Source of the DNA: Bacteroidia bacterium
GTDB lineage: Bacteria > Bacteroidota > Bacteroidia > CAIKAF01
DNA length: 64,000 bases
Direction: 5' to 3'
Assembly (NCBI GenBank): GCA_030427255.1
Contig: JAUHWY010000012.1
Coordinates: 16,453-80,452 of the forward strand
Part shown: one piece after another, positions 55,401 through 63,949 of the stretch
Layout: each line of letters starts with the position of its first letter
Numbering within the stretch: the stretch's first letter is position 1
The notes under the pieces: model-generated
Seen by the model: the letters and a program-made list of their open reading frames with translations, nothing else
What the model was told of the DNA's origin: nothing
Database searches by the model: none
Position numbers and translations under genes: made by a program

Positions 55401-58400
55401 TTGCAAACAATCCCAACCTTTTTCCTGGCAATTCAATTGAAGAAGAAGAGTGGACAGCATTTGTAGGTAGATATACTGCTGAAAGAGAAGGCGTTTGGAA
55501 TTCATCAACGGTTGTGCAAGCAGCAGGTTGCCAATATTATTCCTCTTCAGACCCTGTCGTAACCGAGCCTCCTTCAAGTCAAAATTTAAGCAATAGTATT
55601 GCGCAAAACTATTTTGGGGGATCTATACCCAATCCACCCACTCCACCTTGCTCAACTGGTTGTCAAACAAATGCCCAGCTTTGGCTAGGACAAGTCCTTG
55701 CTCCCTGTGGAAGCTTTTCCACCATGTATTCACAATTATCAGACCCAACCTGTACTACCACCTTATGTTCTTTATTTCAAGCTTTGGAAAGCCATTTAGT
55801 TGCTTACTGCATAAGCAAATGTGGTATAGTAAATCCATTAGGGCTAATTACAAGTGGGGATTGGGCCACCGACAGTCAAGACCCATTAAGTCCGGCCTAT
55901 GATGCGGCCCAAATCCTCAATGGAACAACCTTTGCAACCGAACTTGCCAATGCAGGTTTCAACTGTGGGATGACCACCCTTAGTTCGCAGTTCGTTTATA
56001 TCGTCTACTCCCAAGACTACAGTCAGGTGCCCGTGGTCAATGAGTCCGATTTGAGTTCTGTGTATACCTACACTACCTATCAAGAGTGCAATCAGGATGT
56101 ACCTTGTCATATCCCGTCTAGCTCAGAAATCAGTCAATTCATGACCGATATTGTTACTGCCATGAATAATAGGGCTAGCCAAACCCAAGTGGTAAATGTG
56201 GATTTAGGGGCCAGTATTGTAGATCATTGCTTTCCCACATCTTTGCAAATAGTTTCAAACGAAAATTTGATTTCTGGTTGTTTTCAACATTTGCAAGCAT
56301 GTACTTCTAGTGGGTGTGATCCTTGTGAGGCTGGATCTACGAGTTGCTGCGGTTGGACCATTTCCGTAGATGGAGGTTATACCCTTGCTGATATTACTTC
56401 CATCGGCACCTTACATTCAAACGCTTACAGTGGAGGGGTTCATACTTACAAGTATAATGCAAGTGCAGGGACAACTGCTACATTTATAAATATTCACCTT
56501 AGTATGGACGGTTGTTGCGGCGCCGATTGCTGGGATGAGCAAATGGCTATTGTTGACCTTGACTTTAGCATCCCCCCAAACCAATGGTCTGAAGATTGTA
56601 TTGAATATTTGACCAACCTAATTGATGAGAATGTAGCAATTGACCAAGAACTTATTTTTGAAAAAGAACGGGCCGATATTGCTAACCAACAAGTGTGCGA
56701 TGAGGTAACCGAAGAGTTTTTTGTAACTAGACAAACCAATGAATACCATTATACCCTTTATTACTACGACCAAGCAAATAACCTAGTTCAAACCGTACCT
56801 CCTAACGGGGTGCGTCCCCTTCCTTTGGCCGGTAATTTCTCAAATGGCAAATACATTGTAAACCAATCCACCAGTCAGTTTGAGCAGCCAAATCATATTA
56901 TGGAGACAAGGTATAAATACAACTCCATAAATCAACCTGTAGCCCAGTGGACACCGGATGGGGGTTATACATTATTCACCTATAATGAGAAAGGCCAACT
57001 TTTGGCCTCCATAAATGCCGATCAAGGCGTGTTGGGTAGCCACCATGTGGCCGTTCAAGACTACACATCAAGCTCTTTTAATGCACAGACTACAGCTCAA
57101 GTTTGGACCACCAAAACTTGGTATGATGCCCACGGCAGAATTATTGAAACCGCAGAACAAGAACAAGACTGGGTTTTCAATTATGGAGACCTAGGTGGCG
57201 GTTCCGCAGCACTTATGACTTGGGATTTTGGTTCCACAAGCGGCAATAAGCGTGAAATTGTTAGTACCTATTATGATGTTGCCTCAGATATTTCAGGTGC
57301 GGCATTCAAAGGAGATTTTGTCCGTGCTAGAATAGGTAAGGTTACTTATTCGGAAAAAGCACCCATTCAAACAGGGGTATATGATCACGCATACCATTAC
57401 CGTTACGACCTATTTGGAAATGTGGTTAGCCTATTGCAGGATGATCGTGCCATAGAATATTTTGGGCAACGCTTTGCACGAACCGACTATTATTTTGATC
57501 AAATATCAGGAAAGGTTGTAAATGTGAAATATCAATTGGGTAAGGTTGATGCTTTTGAGCATTTGTATCATTATGATGCAGACAATCGCCTAACTAAAGT
57601 ACACACACCTTCCTTTTCTACGCTGGCAAATATTAACCTTCCTCACCTTTTTTGGATCAAGGATGCTACCTATGAATATTATTTACACGGACCTTTAGCC
57701 CGTATGGAGTTAGGTGCCGATCGAGTTCAAGGCCTGGATTATGCTTATACCTTACAAGGCTGGCTAAAAGGGGTGAATTCAGATGTTTTGCTGCCTATAC
57801 ATGATATGGGTAAAGACGGGTATATTGACCCGAATTTCACCAACCCCAATGGCTTGGTAGCATACGATGCTATTGGCTTTACCCTTGGCTATTACAATAG
57901 AAATACCGGTTCTGGAGCCGTAAAACGGGATTATATTGCTGCTGGAGAAGGCCACACTACCTTGCCTTGGATTCCTTTTCAACAGGAAACCAATGGAACA
58001 GCCTATGACTACAATGTTTTGTACAATGCCACTCATGGACTATATAACGGGAATATTAGCCGAATGAGCGTAGCCCTTCGAGACCCTAACGAACAGCACA
58101 TGGAGGTTATGGGGAATTATTATCATTACGATCAATTGAACCGGATTGTACATAAGGGTAATGTTTTGCACTCGATGTCTCCTGCTCCTTCCTACAGCTA
58201 CCCTACCACACCTGGAACCCATGTCCCTTATGCATTGTGGAATGCAGGAAGTGGTGTGGTTAATTCTGAAAAATACAGAGAGCACTTTACCTATGATGCC
58301 AATGGGAACATTTTAACTCAACGCAGGAATGGCGACCAGTTAAACAGCAATGGAAATTATGTAATGGAGAACTTCATTTATCAGTATGGAGGTGTTTCCG

Positions 58401-60883
58401 GTGCTGATTTGAATTCCTTTTGTCCCTCGGATGAAGGGGAATGCCCGGCTGAACCTTCCTGTTTGGAGCCGGGATGCTCAAGTGACCTTAGCTGCTGCAT
58501 TCCTTGTTGCAGTGCCCAGTCCGTTTCTGACTTCAGCTTTGAAAATAACCGTTTGGAACAACTTTGCGAAACCCAAGGAGACGACCAGTTGTACGACAAC
58601 GATATCAACCAGGGCACTCGGGGCTATCAATACGACCAACGAGGCAATTTGGTCCAAGATTTAGGAGAAGAAATTGACCAGATTAAATGGACCTTAGCAG
58701 GAAAGGTTAAGGAAGTAATTAGAACCGCAAGCTCTAACAAAGCAGATCTGGAATTCTATTATGATGCCCTAGGTCGTAGAATTGGAAAAGTGGTTAAACC
58801 AAGAAACGGATCCGGTATAGAGCCAAAAACCAAGTGGAAATGGTTGAATTACCGCTTGGATGCACAAGGGAATGTGATGAGCGTTTATGAAATAAAATAC
58901 GTACCTTCTCGTTCGGAATACGTTATGACACGCACCGAAGCACATATTTATGGTTCTGAGCGTATTGGGATGTATACGCGTGAAGTAGAGGTTAGCAGCT
59001 ACAGTCAACCGCCATTGGAAGACCCCTCTCAGCATCAACCTGCCGTGTTTGTTCCGGCTTTCCCGGGCCATATGAGCAATTCGGGGAATACCGTGCCGGG
59101 CGCAGGAGCCATTTACGATCCAAACTTTGGTCTCCCCAATGTGCAAACCGGGGTTGCGTTTCAAAAGACTTCGCCAGCTATCCAACCAACTACACCGGGA
59201 GGACCTCCCCCCAATACTGTTGTACTCGGGACCCGCTTGTATGAGCTGAAAAACCATTTAGGAAATGTGTTAGCCACCATCACGGATTTTCGTAAAGGAT
59301 TGCCGGCAGCTCCTGGAGGGACTTCGGTGAGTTATTATTTTCCTAACATAAAACATACGACCGACTATTCAGCATTCGGCGCGCCCCTCCCCGGCCGTAC
59401 CTTCGACTCCGAATACGTGAACCAACAGGTGACCACCACCACTCAGGTGCACAGCGCTGATTTTGAATCTGCTACGGGGGTATCTTTGTGTAGTGGTCCT
59501 CCGGCGCAGAGCAAATGGGACGACTGGCAGACCACCTGGTGTACGGCCGATGTGTTGGTGGAGCGGGAGCAGGAATCCGGCTCGAGCAACTATTGGTTGG
59601 CGGTGAATTCCAAGTATTGCACCAACGGGGCGATGTTCACTTTTTATCCGACCGATGAGACGCATACGGTGACGATGGACGTGACTTTTGGCACGGCGAC
59701 TTCGGTGAATGTGCTGTTGTTTTGGCGTTGTCCGGGCGGTGGCGGCAGTTGGACCAGTTCCAGCTTTATGACCAACGTTTCGGGCACGGCGGGAAGCACG
59801 AGTCCGGTGTCGTTTACCTTTAATCCGGCGACGTTGAGCCCCTCCGCCAGCGGCTGCGAAGTCATGATCATGGTCCGAAAAAACTCCTGCGCCTCCACGG
59901 TGGAGACCTTTTATTTGGACAATGTGAACATTAGCTACCAAAGCACCAGCACGCAGCCGGTGTTGGTGAAGGCGGGGTATCGGTATGGGTTTAATGGGCA
60001 GGAGAAGGATAATGAGGTGATGGGGGAAGGAAATTCCTATACGGCAGAGTTTTGGAATTACGATGCACGGTTGGGGAGGCGGTGGAATGTGGATCCGAAG
60101 CCAGATGCTTCTCTTAGTAATTACTCAGTATTTTCAAATAATCCGGTGTACTTTATGGATATTTTAGGTGATACTATAACAGCTTCCAAAGAAGGGGCTG
60201 AGGTTTATATGAGAGGTTTTGAAAAGACACTAGGGAGGATTAACCCATTTTTTTATGATGAAAGCACTTCTGAAATTCGATTTGATAAAGAGATTTTACA
60301 GTTAGCAAGGGAACAAGCTACTTGCGAGGGCCTAGACCTTATTAATGCAACTGTCTATCTAATTGAACATGGGCAATCAAGAATTATTATGGTTAACCAT
60401 GGAGATCCTCTTCCTGGCAGTAACGCTTTACAGGAAAAGACTAGCCTGGAATTGGAGAGTCGAGGGGCTGTAACTATTTCTTTTATTAGTAAGACGGGCA
60501 GGTTTATAGGCGCAGACATCTACCTTGCAAGAAATCCAAAAAGTTATACAGGAGCTGAGTCACCAATAAACCCCAAATACGATAGTTTTGGAAACTTAAT
60601 AGCGCACGATGGCTTCATTAAAGAAGAAAAACAGTTAACAGCTGATGATATTTCGATGAATGGATTGCATGAATTGTATCATCCCTTTTTGCGGGGTACC
60701 AAACCTAGTCTTTCTCAGAAAGAGCACAACGGTTTAGTTGAAGATTTTGAGAATAGATTGAGACAAACATATCAGGTTGGCAGTGAAATAAAACGTGCAA
60801 GAGTAAAAGGCTATGGTAGAATTAAGTATACTGTACCAACATTTATGGGAGGTAGAGGGCTTCCGCATGATTCTAATGATTAA
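52451..60883 (+). CDS. RHS/YD-repeat polymorphic toxin with zincin-like tip (2810 aa)
   Basis: Signal peptide about residues 1-22. N-terminal FN3/DUF6443-like part near residues 200-400 (WNWEAVYSEDGKHKKVISYH, YDYEGRGVVSIMPWPEP). YD repeats roughly 1380-2260 (YRYDLFGNVVSLLQD). A Cys-rich insert near 1990-2020 (8 Cys in about 32 residues). RHS core LYELKNHLGNVLATITD at 2263. A beta-sandwich insert 2322-2505 related to the debris at 1094-1170. YRYGFNGQEKDNE at 2510 closes the core at about 2575. Residues 2576-2810 are the variable tip with HELYH (2740-2744) then FENRLRQ and a basic Tyr-rich end, resembling M91-type zincins. The DNA of 59.38-60.11 kb is GC-rich while the tip is AT-rich. Probably a secreted toxin; function inferred. 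Confidence 0.85.
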   Translation: MPFKNFLIILFLFVFIIKNGNAQRIYDQYERKGEIIPGLNLTVSDGDTTYSDSTKMVYREALVSLNYVRDELTDLAGGTPWTYEIIFKLYDLNDTTSFVNDTLKIDFNDTLPGIQAMAHFRGQGWHAIGMEVLSVCARYGGGSCLSAPETNPLIPVDIELKLSLIGYSIPFGAYPDGNGGFQFATDYVVVAPTQPIEIDPCTFRTRKFFRWSASPLPVILYELEYIYVDNEWYTDGTGSTKLNQVSGIEHSIWDLATPIRIELPSSQTSWLVPEEYPDGVIYVRVRPVMSSNWLIPGLNSTGNFNHSREVIHPAWGTPLAISLSPFEKQRNWNWEAVYSEDGKHKKVISYHDGLLRPRQTLTNLSTDNVTLVQETMYDYEGRGVVSIMPWPEPCQDLSYKPNRHFDMAGGEFAKQDFELFNGDDRINTTAGASEYYSPLNPFIGTNKFAQFTPQAENYPYSVVEYMQDNTGRVKRQGGVGKIFQPDPSGINHETVYYYSNPTQTELHRLFGLEVGDAKFYTKQIVQDANDQISAVYTDNEGKTVATSLLGASPDNLKALCYNNVETVTHDLMGNQSYNANTGEHLVDTYVFNEVPNNTFDFTYRVTPRQLQAIFGVSPNEETYCKECNYKLYFELAKEDGTIITMELKDVKVGGASLTTPLPFAYVYGNNYNNLEFDLPFSNNSTCEQNLELPLIEVTFEALFPDVGNYRIIKRLSWDKQEMNTWLATLPPVGSAHYNQVTTSLTNYYTSQISTDDCGDTPSSNMTDEELTAQLELGCKSLLTRMKEQVSPGGLYYYDNTGLPPSAPDHFQTSPTIADMWAVIAPKLFDPASNTVPGPNDIILLNSNGTAMTSAVDLKNPANWQDSWADVIVTFHPEYCHYERCLAHIPSQIYSIRQTQFTHMRNDPGPPNGDGAGSVYFNPQHNTHQSLADAVYSIPYNNSMLTDPIYGAAPLLNVSQVDLVMLHQPAGVNSGYLNIWEFSSFANNPNLFPGNSIEEEEWTAFVGRYTAEREGVWNSSTVVQAAGCQYYSSSDPVVTEPPSSQNLSNSIAQNYFGGSIPNPPTPPCSTGCQTNAQLWLGQVLAPCGSFSTMYSQLSDPTCTTTLCSLFQALESHLVAYCISKCGIVNPLGLITSGDWATDSQDPLSPAYDAAQILNGTTFATELANAGFNCGMTTLSSQFVYIVYSQDYSQVPVVNESDLSSVYTYTTYQECNQDVPCHIPSSSEISQFMTDIVTAMNNRASQTQVVNVDLGASIVDHCFPTSLQIVSNENLISGCFQHLQACTSSGCDPCEAGSTSCCGWTISVDGGYTLADITSIGTLHSNAYSGGVHTYKYNASAGTTATFINIHLSMDGCCGADCWDEQMAIVDLDFSIPPNQWSEDCIEYLTNLIDENVAIDQELIFEKERADIANQQVCDEVTEEFFVTRQTNEYHYTLYYYDQANNLVQTVPPNGVRPLPLAGNFSNGKYIVNQSTSQFEQPNHIMETRYKYNSINQPVAQWTPDGGYTLFTYNEKGQLLASINADQGVLGSHHVAVQDYTSSSFNAQTTAQVWTTKTWYDAHGRIIETAEQEQDWVFNYGDLGGGSAALMTWDFGSTSGNKREIVSTYYDVASDISGAAFKGDFVRARIGKVTYSEKAPIQTGVYDHAYHYRYDLFGNVVSLLQDDRAIEYFGQRFARTDYYFDQISGKVVNVKYQLGKVDAFEHLYHYDADNRLTKVHTPSFSTLANINLPHLFWIKDATYEYYLHGPLARMELGADRVQGLDYAYTLQGWLKGVNSDVLLPIHDMGKDGYIDPNFTNPNGLVAYDAIGFTLGYYNRNTGSGAVKRDYIAAGEGHTTLPWIPFQQETNGTAYDYNVLYNATHGLYNGNISRMSVALRDPNEQHMEVMGNYYHYDQLNRIVHKGNVLHSMSPAPSYSYPTTPGTHVPYALWNAGSGVVNSEKYREHFTYDANGNILTQRRNGDQLNSNGNYVMENFIYQYGGVSGADLNSFCPSDEGECPAEPSCLEPGCSSDLSCCIPCCSAQSVSDFSFENNRLEQLCETQGDDQLYDNDINQGTRGYQYDQRGNLVQDLGEEIDQIKWTLAGKVKEVIRTASSNKADLEFYYDALGRRIGKVVKPRNGSGIEPKTKWKWLNYRLDAQGNVMSVYEIKYVPSRSEYVMTRTEAHIYGSERIGMYTREVEVSSYSQPPLEDPSQHQPAVFVPAFPGHMSNSGNTVPGAGAIYDPNFGLPNVQTGVAFQKTSPAIQPTTPGGPPPNTVVLGTRLYELKNHLGNVLATITDFRKGLPAAPGGTSVSYYFPNIKHTTDYSAFGAPLPGRTFDSEYVNQQVTTTTQVHSADFESATGVSLCSGPPAQSKWDDWQTTWCTADVLVEREQESGSSNYWLAVNSKYCTNGAMFTFYPTDETHTVTMDVTFGTATSVNVLLFWRCPGGGGSWTSSSFMTNVSGTAGSTSPVSFTFNPATLSPSASGCEVMIMVRKNSCASTVETFYLDNVNISYQSTSTQPVLVKAGYRYGFNGQEKDNEVMGEGNSYTAEFWNYDARLGRRWNVDPKPDASLSNYSVFSNNPVYFMDILGDTITASKEGAEVYMRGFEKTLGRINPFFYDESTSEIRFDKEILQLAREQATCEGLDLINATVYLIEHGQSRIIMVNHGDPLPGSNALQEKTSLELESRGAVTISFISKTGRFIGADIYLARNPKSYTGAESPINPKYDSFGNLIAHDGFIKEEKQLTADDISMNGLHELYHPFLRGTKPSLSQKEHNGLVEDFENRLRQTYQVGSEIKRARVKGYGRIKYTVPTFMGGRGLPHDSND

Positions 60884-60907
60884 AGGCCACTATATATTTA
60901 AAACTTA

Positions 60908-61495
60908 ATGAGGGATAGTGTAATAAGAATGTTAGCCCTTTTGGCTTTCTCCTTTGGTATTGTTTGTCTTGGTTGTAAAGGCTCAAAGGCTGAATATGTT
61001 GTAAACTATGTGGATTATAGGAGAATCTCAGATAGTTTGAGAAACACCTTTCTTCAAAAAGGCGATCCATTTTTTTGTTATAGACGAGGCCTCTATCCTA
61101 CAACCACCGTTTATTATTTCCTACTCAATGAGGATAGTTGTAAGGTATTCAAAATAAATCAAACAGAGTTCTCGTTACTCAAATCCCCTCCTCAAACTTG
61201 GCTTTGCCCAAATTTCGATAGTTCTTTAATTGATATTTTTTATCTGGTAAGGAAACCTGTAGTTCATGATGGAAAAATACTTGTTATCCATCACGCTGAC
61301 AAGTTTTATATTGAGCTATTTGATTCATCTAGACATTTAAAAAGTTCGTGGGCATATTATGAACTTCCCTATAATGTGGTTTTGGAAAAGTTTATACTAA
61401 ACCTTGAAAGCCGACTGTTAAGCTTGGAGTTGTTAAATCCACATTTCTGGGTCGTTCTTAAAAGGCCTGCGATAAAACTTAGGAAGAAAAGGTAG
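60908..61495 (+). CDS. Putative immunity lipoprotein
   Basis: A 195-aa protein with signal and lipobox (MLALLAFSFGIVCLGC, Cys23), 24 bases after the rhs stop. The mature region alternates strands and basic segments (KPVVHDGKILVIHHADKFYI) and ends in KKR; I recognise no family. Genes placed directly after an rhs tip normally encode immunity to that tip. Lipid anchoring would suit a toxin acting in the periplasm or at the surface. Compare the lipoprotein at 400-1071 next to rhs debris. Confidence 0.65.
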   Translation: MRDSVIRMLALLAFSFGIVCLGCKGSKAEYVVNYVDYRRISDSLRNTFLQKGDPFFCYRRGLYPTTTVYYFLLNEDSCKVFKINQTEFSLLKSPPQTWLCPNFDSSLIDIFYLVRKPVVHDGKILVIHHADKFYIELFDSSRHLKSSWAYYELPYNVVLEKFILNLESRLLSLELLNPHFWVVLKRPAIKLRKKR

Positions 61496-61582
61496 AAAGA
61501 ATCTCAAAATTATGATTTCCAGGTTTTTATTTTTCCGAAATTTCATTTTCCAATCTTTGAGGCGTCAAGTTGTTATAGCGAC

Positions 61583-61707
61583 TGTAGTGGTCGGCCAAAA
61601 CTGGACAACAAAATCTAAATGCTTAAATTACGTTTATGAGCAAACAAAGAGACAGCTTCCCTAAAATAAAGCAACTCCAAAATATCGCCCCTCCGGCCCA
61701 AAAATGA
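61583..61707 (+). pseudogene. Solitary IS3-like left end with OrfA start
   Basis: TGTAGTGGTCGGCCAAAACT and GGACAAC resemble the terminal repeat of IS3-family elements, and ATG at 61636 opens a frame MSKQRDSFPKIKQ, as an OrfA would, which runs 23 residues to a stop at 61705-61707. The rest of the element is gone; from about 61686 the sequence is GC-rich intergenic repeat (CCTCCGGCCC, GAGGGCCCGG). The family call rests on resemblance by eye. 61496-61582 shows nothing else. Confidence 0.45.
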
Positions 61708-61807
61708 GGGCCCGGTGCCGTGTAGCCTTTGCGCTGGGTAAGCATTCAGCCAACCCCATATTCCTCACCTCCAAAACTCCCCTCAACTTTGGGCAAACCA
61801 AAAAATT

Positions 61808-62089
61808 ATGTCCAATAACGATCAAAAACGAGAGGCCATGCTGGCTTTGGTAGAGGAATGGCGTCAAAGTGGAGAAACCCAGGCTCATTTTGCTGCAAAA
61901 CACCAAATCTCTTTTGCTAAATTTCAATACTGGGTTCGAAAAAGTAAGGCCGCCGCTACACCGGAGGAATTTTTGGAACTGCCCTTGCCAAGTTCAGGAC
62001 AGATTTGTGTACGCTATCCCAACGGAGTAGAGCTTTTGCTTCCTCCCGGAATGGCAGCTGCTCAAGTGCTGACTTTTATCGGGTACTAA
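61808..62089 (+). CDS. tnpA: IS66 TnpA accessory protein
   Basis: A 93-aa protein with a helix-turn-helix (EEWRQSGETQAHFAAKHQIS) and KFQYWVRKSK, the IS66 OrfA pattern, followed by a short beta C-terminus (VRYPNGVELLLPPG). It is required with TnpB and TnpC for transposition in IS66 elements and probably binds element DNA. Four bases before tnpB. Confidence 0.9.
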   Translation: MSNNDQKREAMLALVEEWRQSGETQAHFAAKHQISFAKFQYWVRKSKAAATPEEFLELPLPSSGQICVRYPNGVELLLPPGMAAAQVLTFIGY

Positions 62090-62092
62090 GCC

Positions 62093-62437
62093 ATGTTTTC
62101 TATTACCGGCGGGCGCTTTTTTCTGTACAAAGTTCCCACAGATATGCGCAAAAGTTTCGATGGGCTTTGTGGGCTTGTGACCAATCAAATGCAGCTCAAT
62201 GTAATGAGTGGAGATGTGTTTGTGTTCATCAACCGCAGCCGCAACCGCATGAAATTGCTGCGGTGGGAGCCGGGAGGCTTGGTTTTGTTTTACAAACGCT
62301 TGGAAAAAGGCACATTTCCCCTGCCCAAAGAGGGCGGAAAAGCCGATTTGAGCTATGATGAATTGGTGATGATTATCCATGGTATTCGTTTGGAAAATGC
62401 AAGAAAAAGCACTCGATTTTATCCACATAGAAAGTGA
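62093..62437 (+). CDS. tnpB: IS66 TnpB accessory protein
   Basis: A 114-aa protein matching IS66 Orf2: KVPTDMRKSFDGLCGLVTNQ, GDVFVFINRSRNRMKLLRWE, GLVLFYKRLEKGTFPLP. Intact and of normal length, it belongs with tnpA and tnpC. Its exact role in transposition is not known. Confidence 0.95.
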   Translation: MFSITGGRFFLYKVPTDMRKSFDGLCGLVTNQMQLNVMSGDVFVFINRSRNRMKLLRWEPGGLVLFYKRLEKGTFPLPKEGGKADLSYDELVMIIHGIRLENARKSTRFYPHRK

Positions 62438-62491
62438 ATAAAAAGCTAGTAAAAACAGGGGTTTCAGCCGCATTTTTCGTACTTTTATTCC

Positions 62492-63949
62492 ATGTCCGAA
62501 TTGGAGCAATTTAAACGAATTAATGCCCAGCAGGCTCAACGGATTTTAGAGCTTGAATTCCAGCTTAAAGAGCTCAAGCGTTTGATTTTTGGCTCCAAAA
62601 GCGAGAAACGAAAGTTGGACACCGCACATCCCAACCAGTTAAGTCTTTTTGATTTTCCGGACGAGGCTGAAGATGTTGAAAAACCCTCAACTGTTGAGGT
62701 TCCTGCCCATGAGCGCAGCCAACACAAGGAAAAGAAAAGGCCCTTACGCCTTGAAATTCCCGAAGGTTTAGAACGGCGGATCGAAGTCATCGAACCCGAC
62801 TCAGTACCCGAAGGTGCCGTCAAGATTGGCGTAGATGTGACCGAAGTGCTCGAGTATGAGCCCGGCAAATTATTTGTTAGGCATATCGAACGCCCTAAGT
62901 ATGCCGTTCCAACTGCCCCCGGAGAAACCCGGATCATTATTGGGGATTTGCCAAGCATGATCATCCCCAAAGGAAATGCAGGGGTAAGCTTATTGGCCTT
63001 CTTGCTTGTCTCCAAGTTTGTAGACCACCTTCCTTTTCACCGCATCGTAAAGATTCTTGCGCGCAACGGCATCAAAATCCCCGAATCAACCATCAACGGT
63101 TGGTATGCTGCGGTATGCAAATATCTGGAAGTACTCTACGACCAGATGATAAAGGAAATCGCCAGTGGAGATTATGTATGTGCCGATGAAACCGGCCTGC
63201 CGGTGTTAACCAAAGACAGCCCCAAGGCTGCGCATAAAGGATTTTTGTGGGCCTATTATTCGCCTGTAGACAAACTGGTGGTATTTGATTATCAACCCAG
63301 CCGAGGAAAGGCTGCGCCCAACACATTTTTAAAGGACTTTCAAGGTTTCCTGCAAGTGGATGGCTATGCCGGTTATAATGACCTGGCCAGAAAAGAAGGG
63401 GTTACTGCATTGGGCTGTCTAGCTCATGCCCGCCGCAAGTTTGAGCATGCCAAGGACAACGATGTCAAAAGAGCCAATAAGGCATTGGACTTTATAGGAG
63501 CGCTTTACGCCGTTGAAGCCAAGGCTAGAGAGGACAAAATGAATACTCAAGAGCGTAAGGCATATCGTTTAGAATATGCAGAACCAATATGGGATGCTTT
63601 TGAGATTTGGTTAGAAGAGCAACGCAACAGCCTTTTGCCTCAAAGTGCCATAGGAAAAGCCTTTGGCTATACCTTTGAATTCTGGGATCGGCTCAAAGTC
63701 TATCTGCAAGATGGCCGATTAGAAATAGACAACAACCTAATCGAAAACACCATTCGTCCGATAGCCTTGGGCAGAAAGAACTACATGTTTGCCGGTTCTC
63801 ATGAAGGAGCCAAACGTGCGGCTATTATGTACAGCTTACTAGGCACTTGTAAAGCAAGAGGAATAAATCCATTGCAATGGATGACCGAAATGCTCAGCAA
63901 ACTGCCTGATCACCCCGCCAACAGGCTGTTGGAACTTCTGCCGCGATAA
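62492..63949 (+). CDS. tnpC: IS66 transposase TnpC
   Basis: A 485-aa DDE transposase. N-terminal coiled coil (ELEFQLKELKRLIFGSKSEK), acidic linker, a central PFHRIVKILARNGIKIPEST region, then the catalytic core with Asp232 (CADETGLP), Asp290 (VDGYAGYN) and Glu418 (NLIENTIRPIALGRKN). The Cys-rich zinc ribbon found in some IS66 transposases between residues 100 and 150 is not evident; VDVTEVLEYEPGKLFVRHIE is the equivalent strand segment. The reading frame is intact, so the element may be active. Confidence 0.95.
   Translation: MSELEQFKRINAQQAQRILELEFQLKELKRLIFGSKSEKRKLDTAHPNQLSLFDFPDEAEDVEKPSTVEVPAHERSQHKEKKRPLRLEIPEGLERRIEVIEPDSVPEGAVKIGVDVTEVLEYEPGKLFVRHIERPKYAVPTAPGETRIIIGDLPSMIIPKGNAGVSLLAFLLVSKFVDHLPFHRIVKILARNGIKIPESTINGWYAAVCKYLEVLYDQMIKEIASGDYVCADETGLPVLTKDSPKAAHKGFLWAYYSPVDKLVVFDYQPSRGKAAPNTFLKDFQGFLQVDGYAGYNDLARKEGVTALGCLAHARRKFEHAKDNDVKRANKALDFIGALYAVEAKAREDKMNTQERKAYRLEYAEPIWDAFEIWLEEQRNSLLPQSAIGKAFGYTFEFWDRLKVYLQDGRLEIDNNLIENTIRPIALGRKNYMFAGSHEGAKRAAIMYSLLGTCKARGINPLQWMTEMLSKLPDHPANRLLELLPR

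Noticed and set aside
52451..60883. T9SS sorting domain on the RHS toxin
   Set aside because: Neither the type-A nor type-B C-terminal pattern is present; the C-terminus is the toxin tip.
43713..60883. One rhs gene split by a frameshift
   Set aside because: Each giant has its own start and signal peptide and a separate gene lies between them, so it is a genuine two-gene arrangement.
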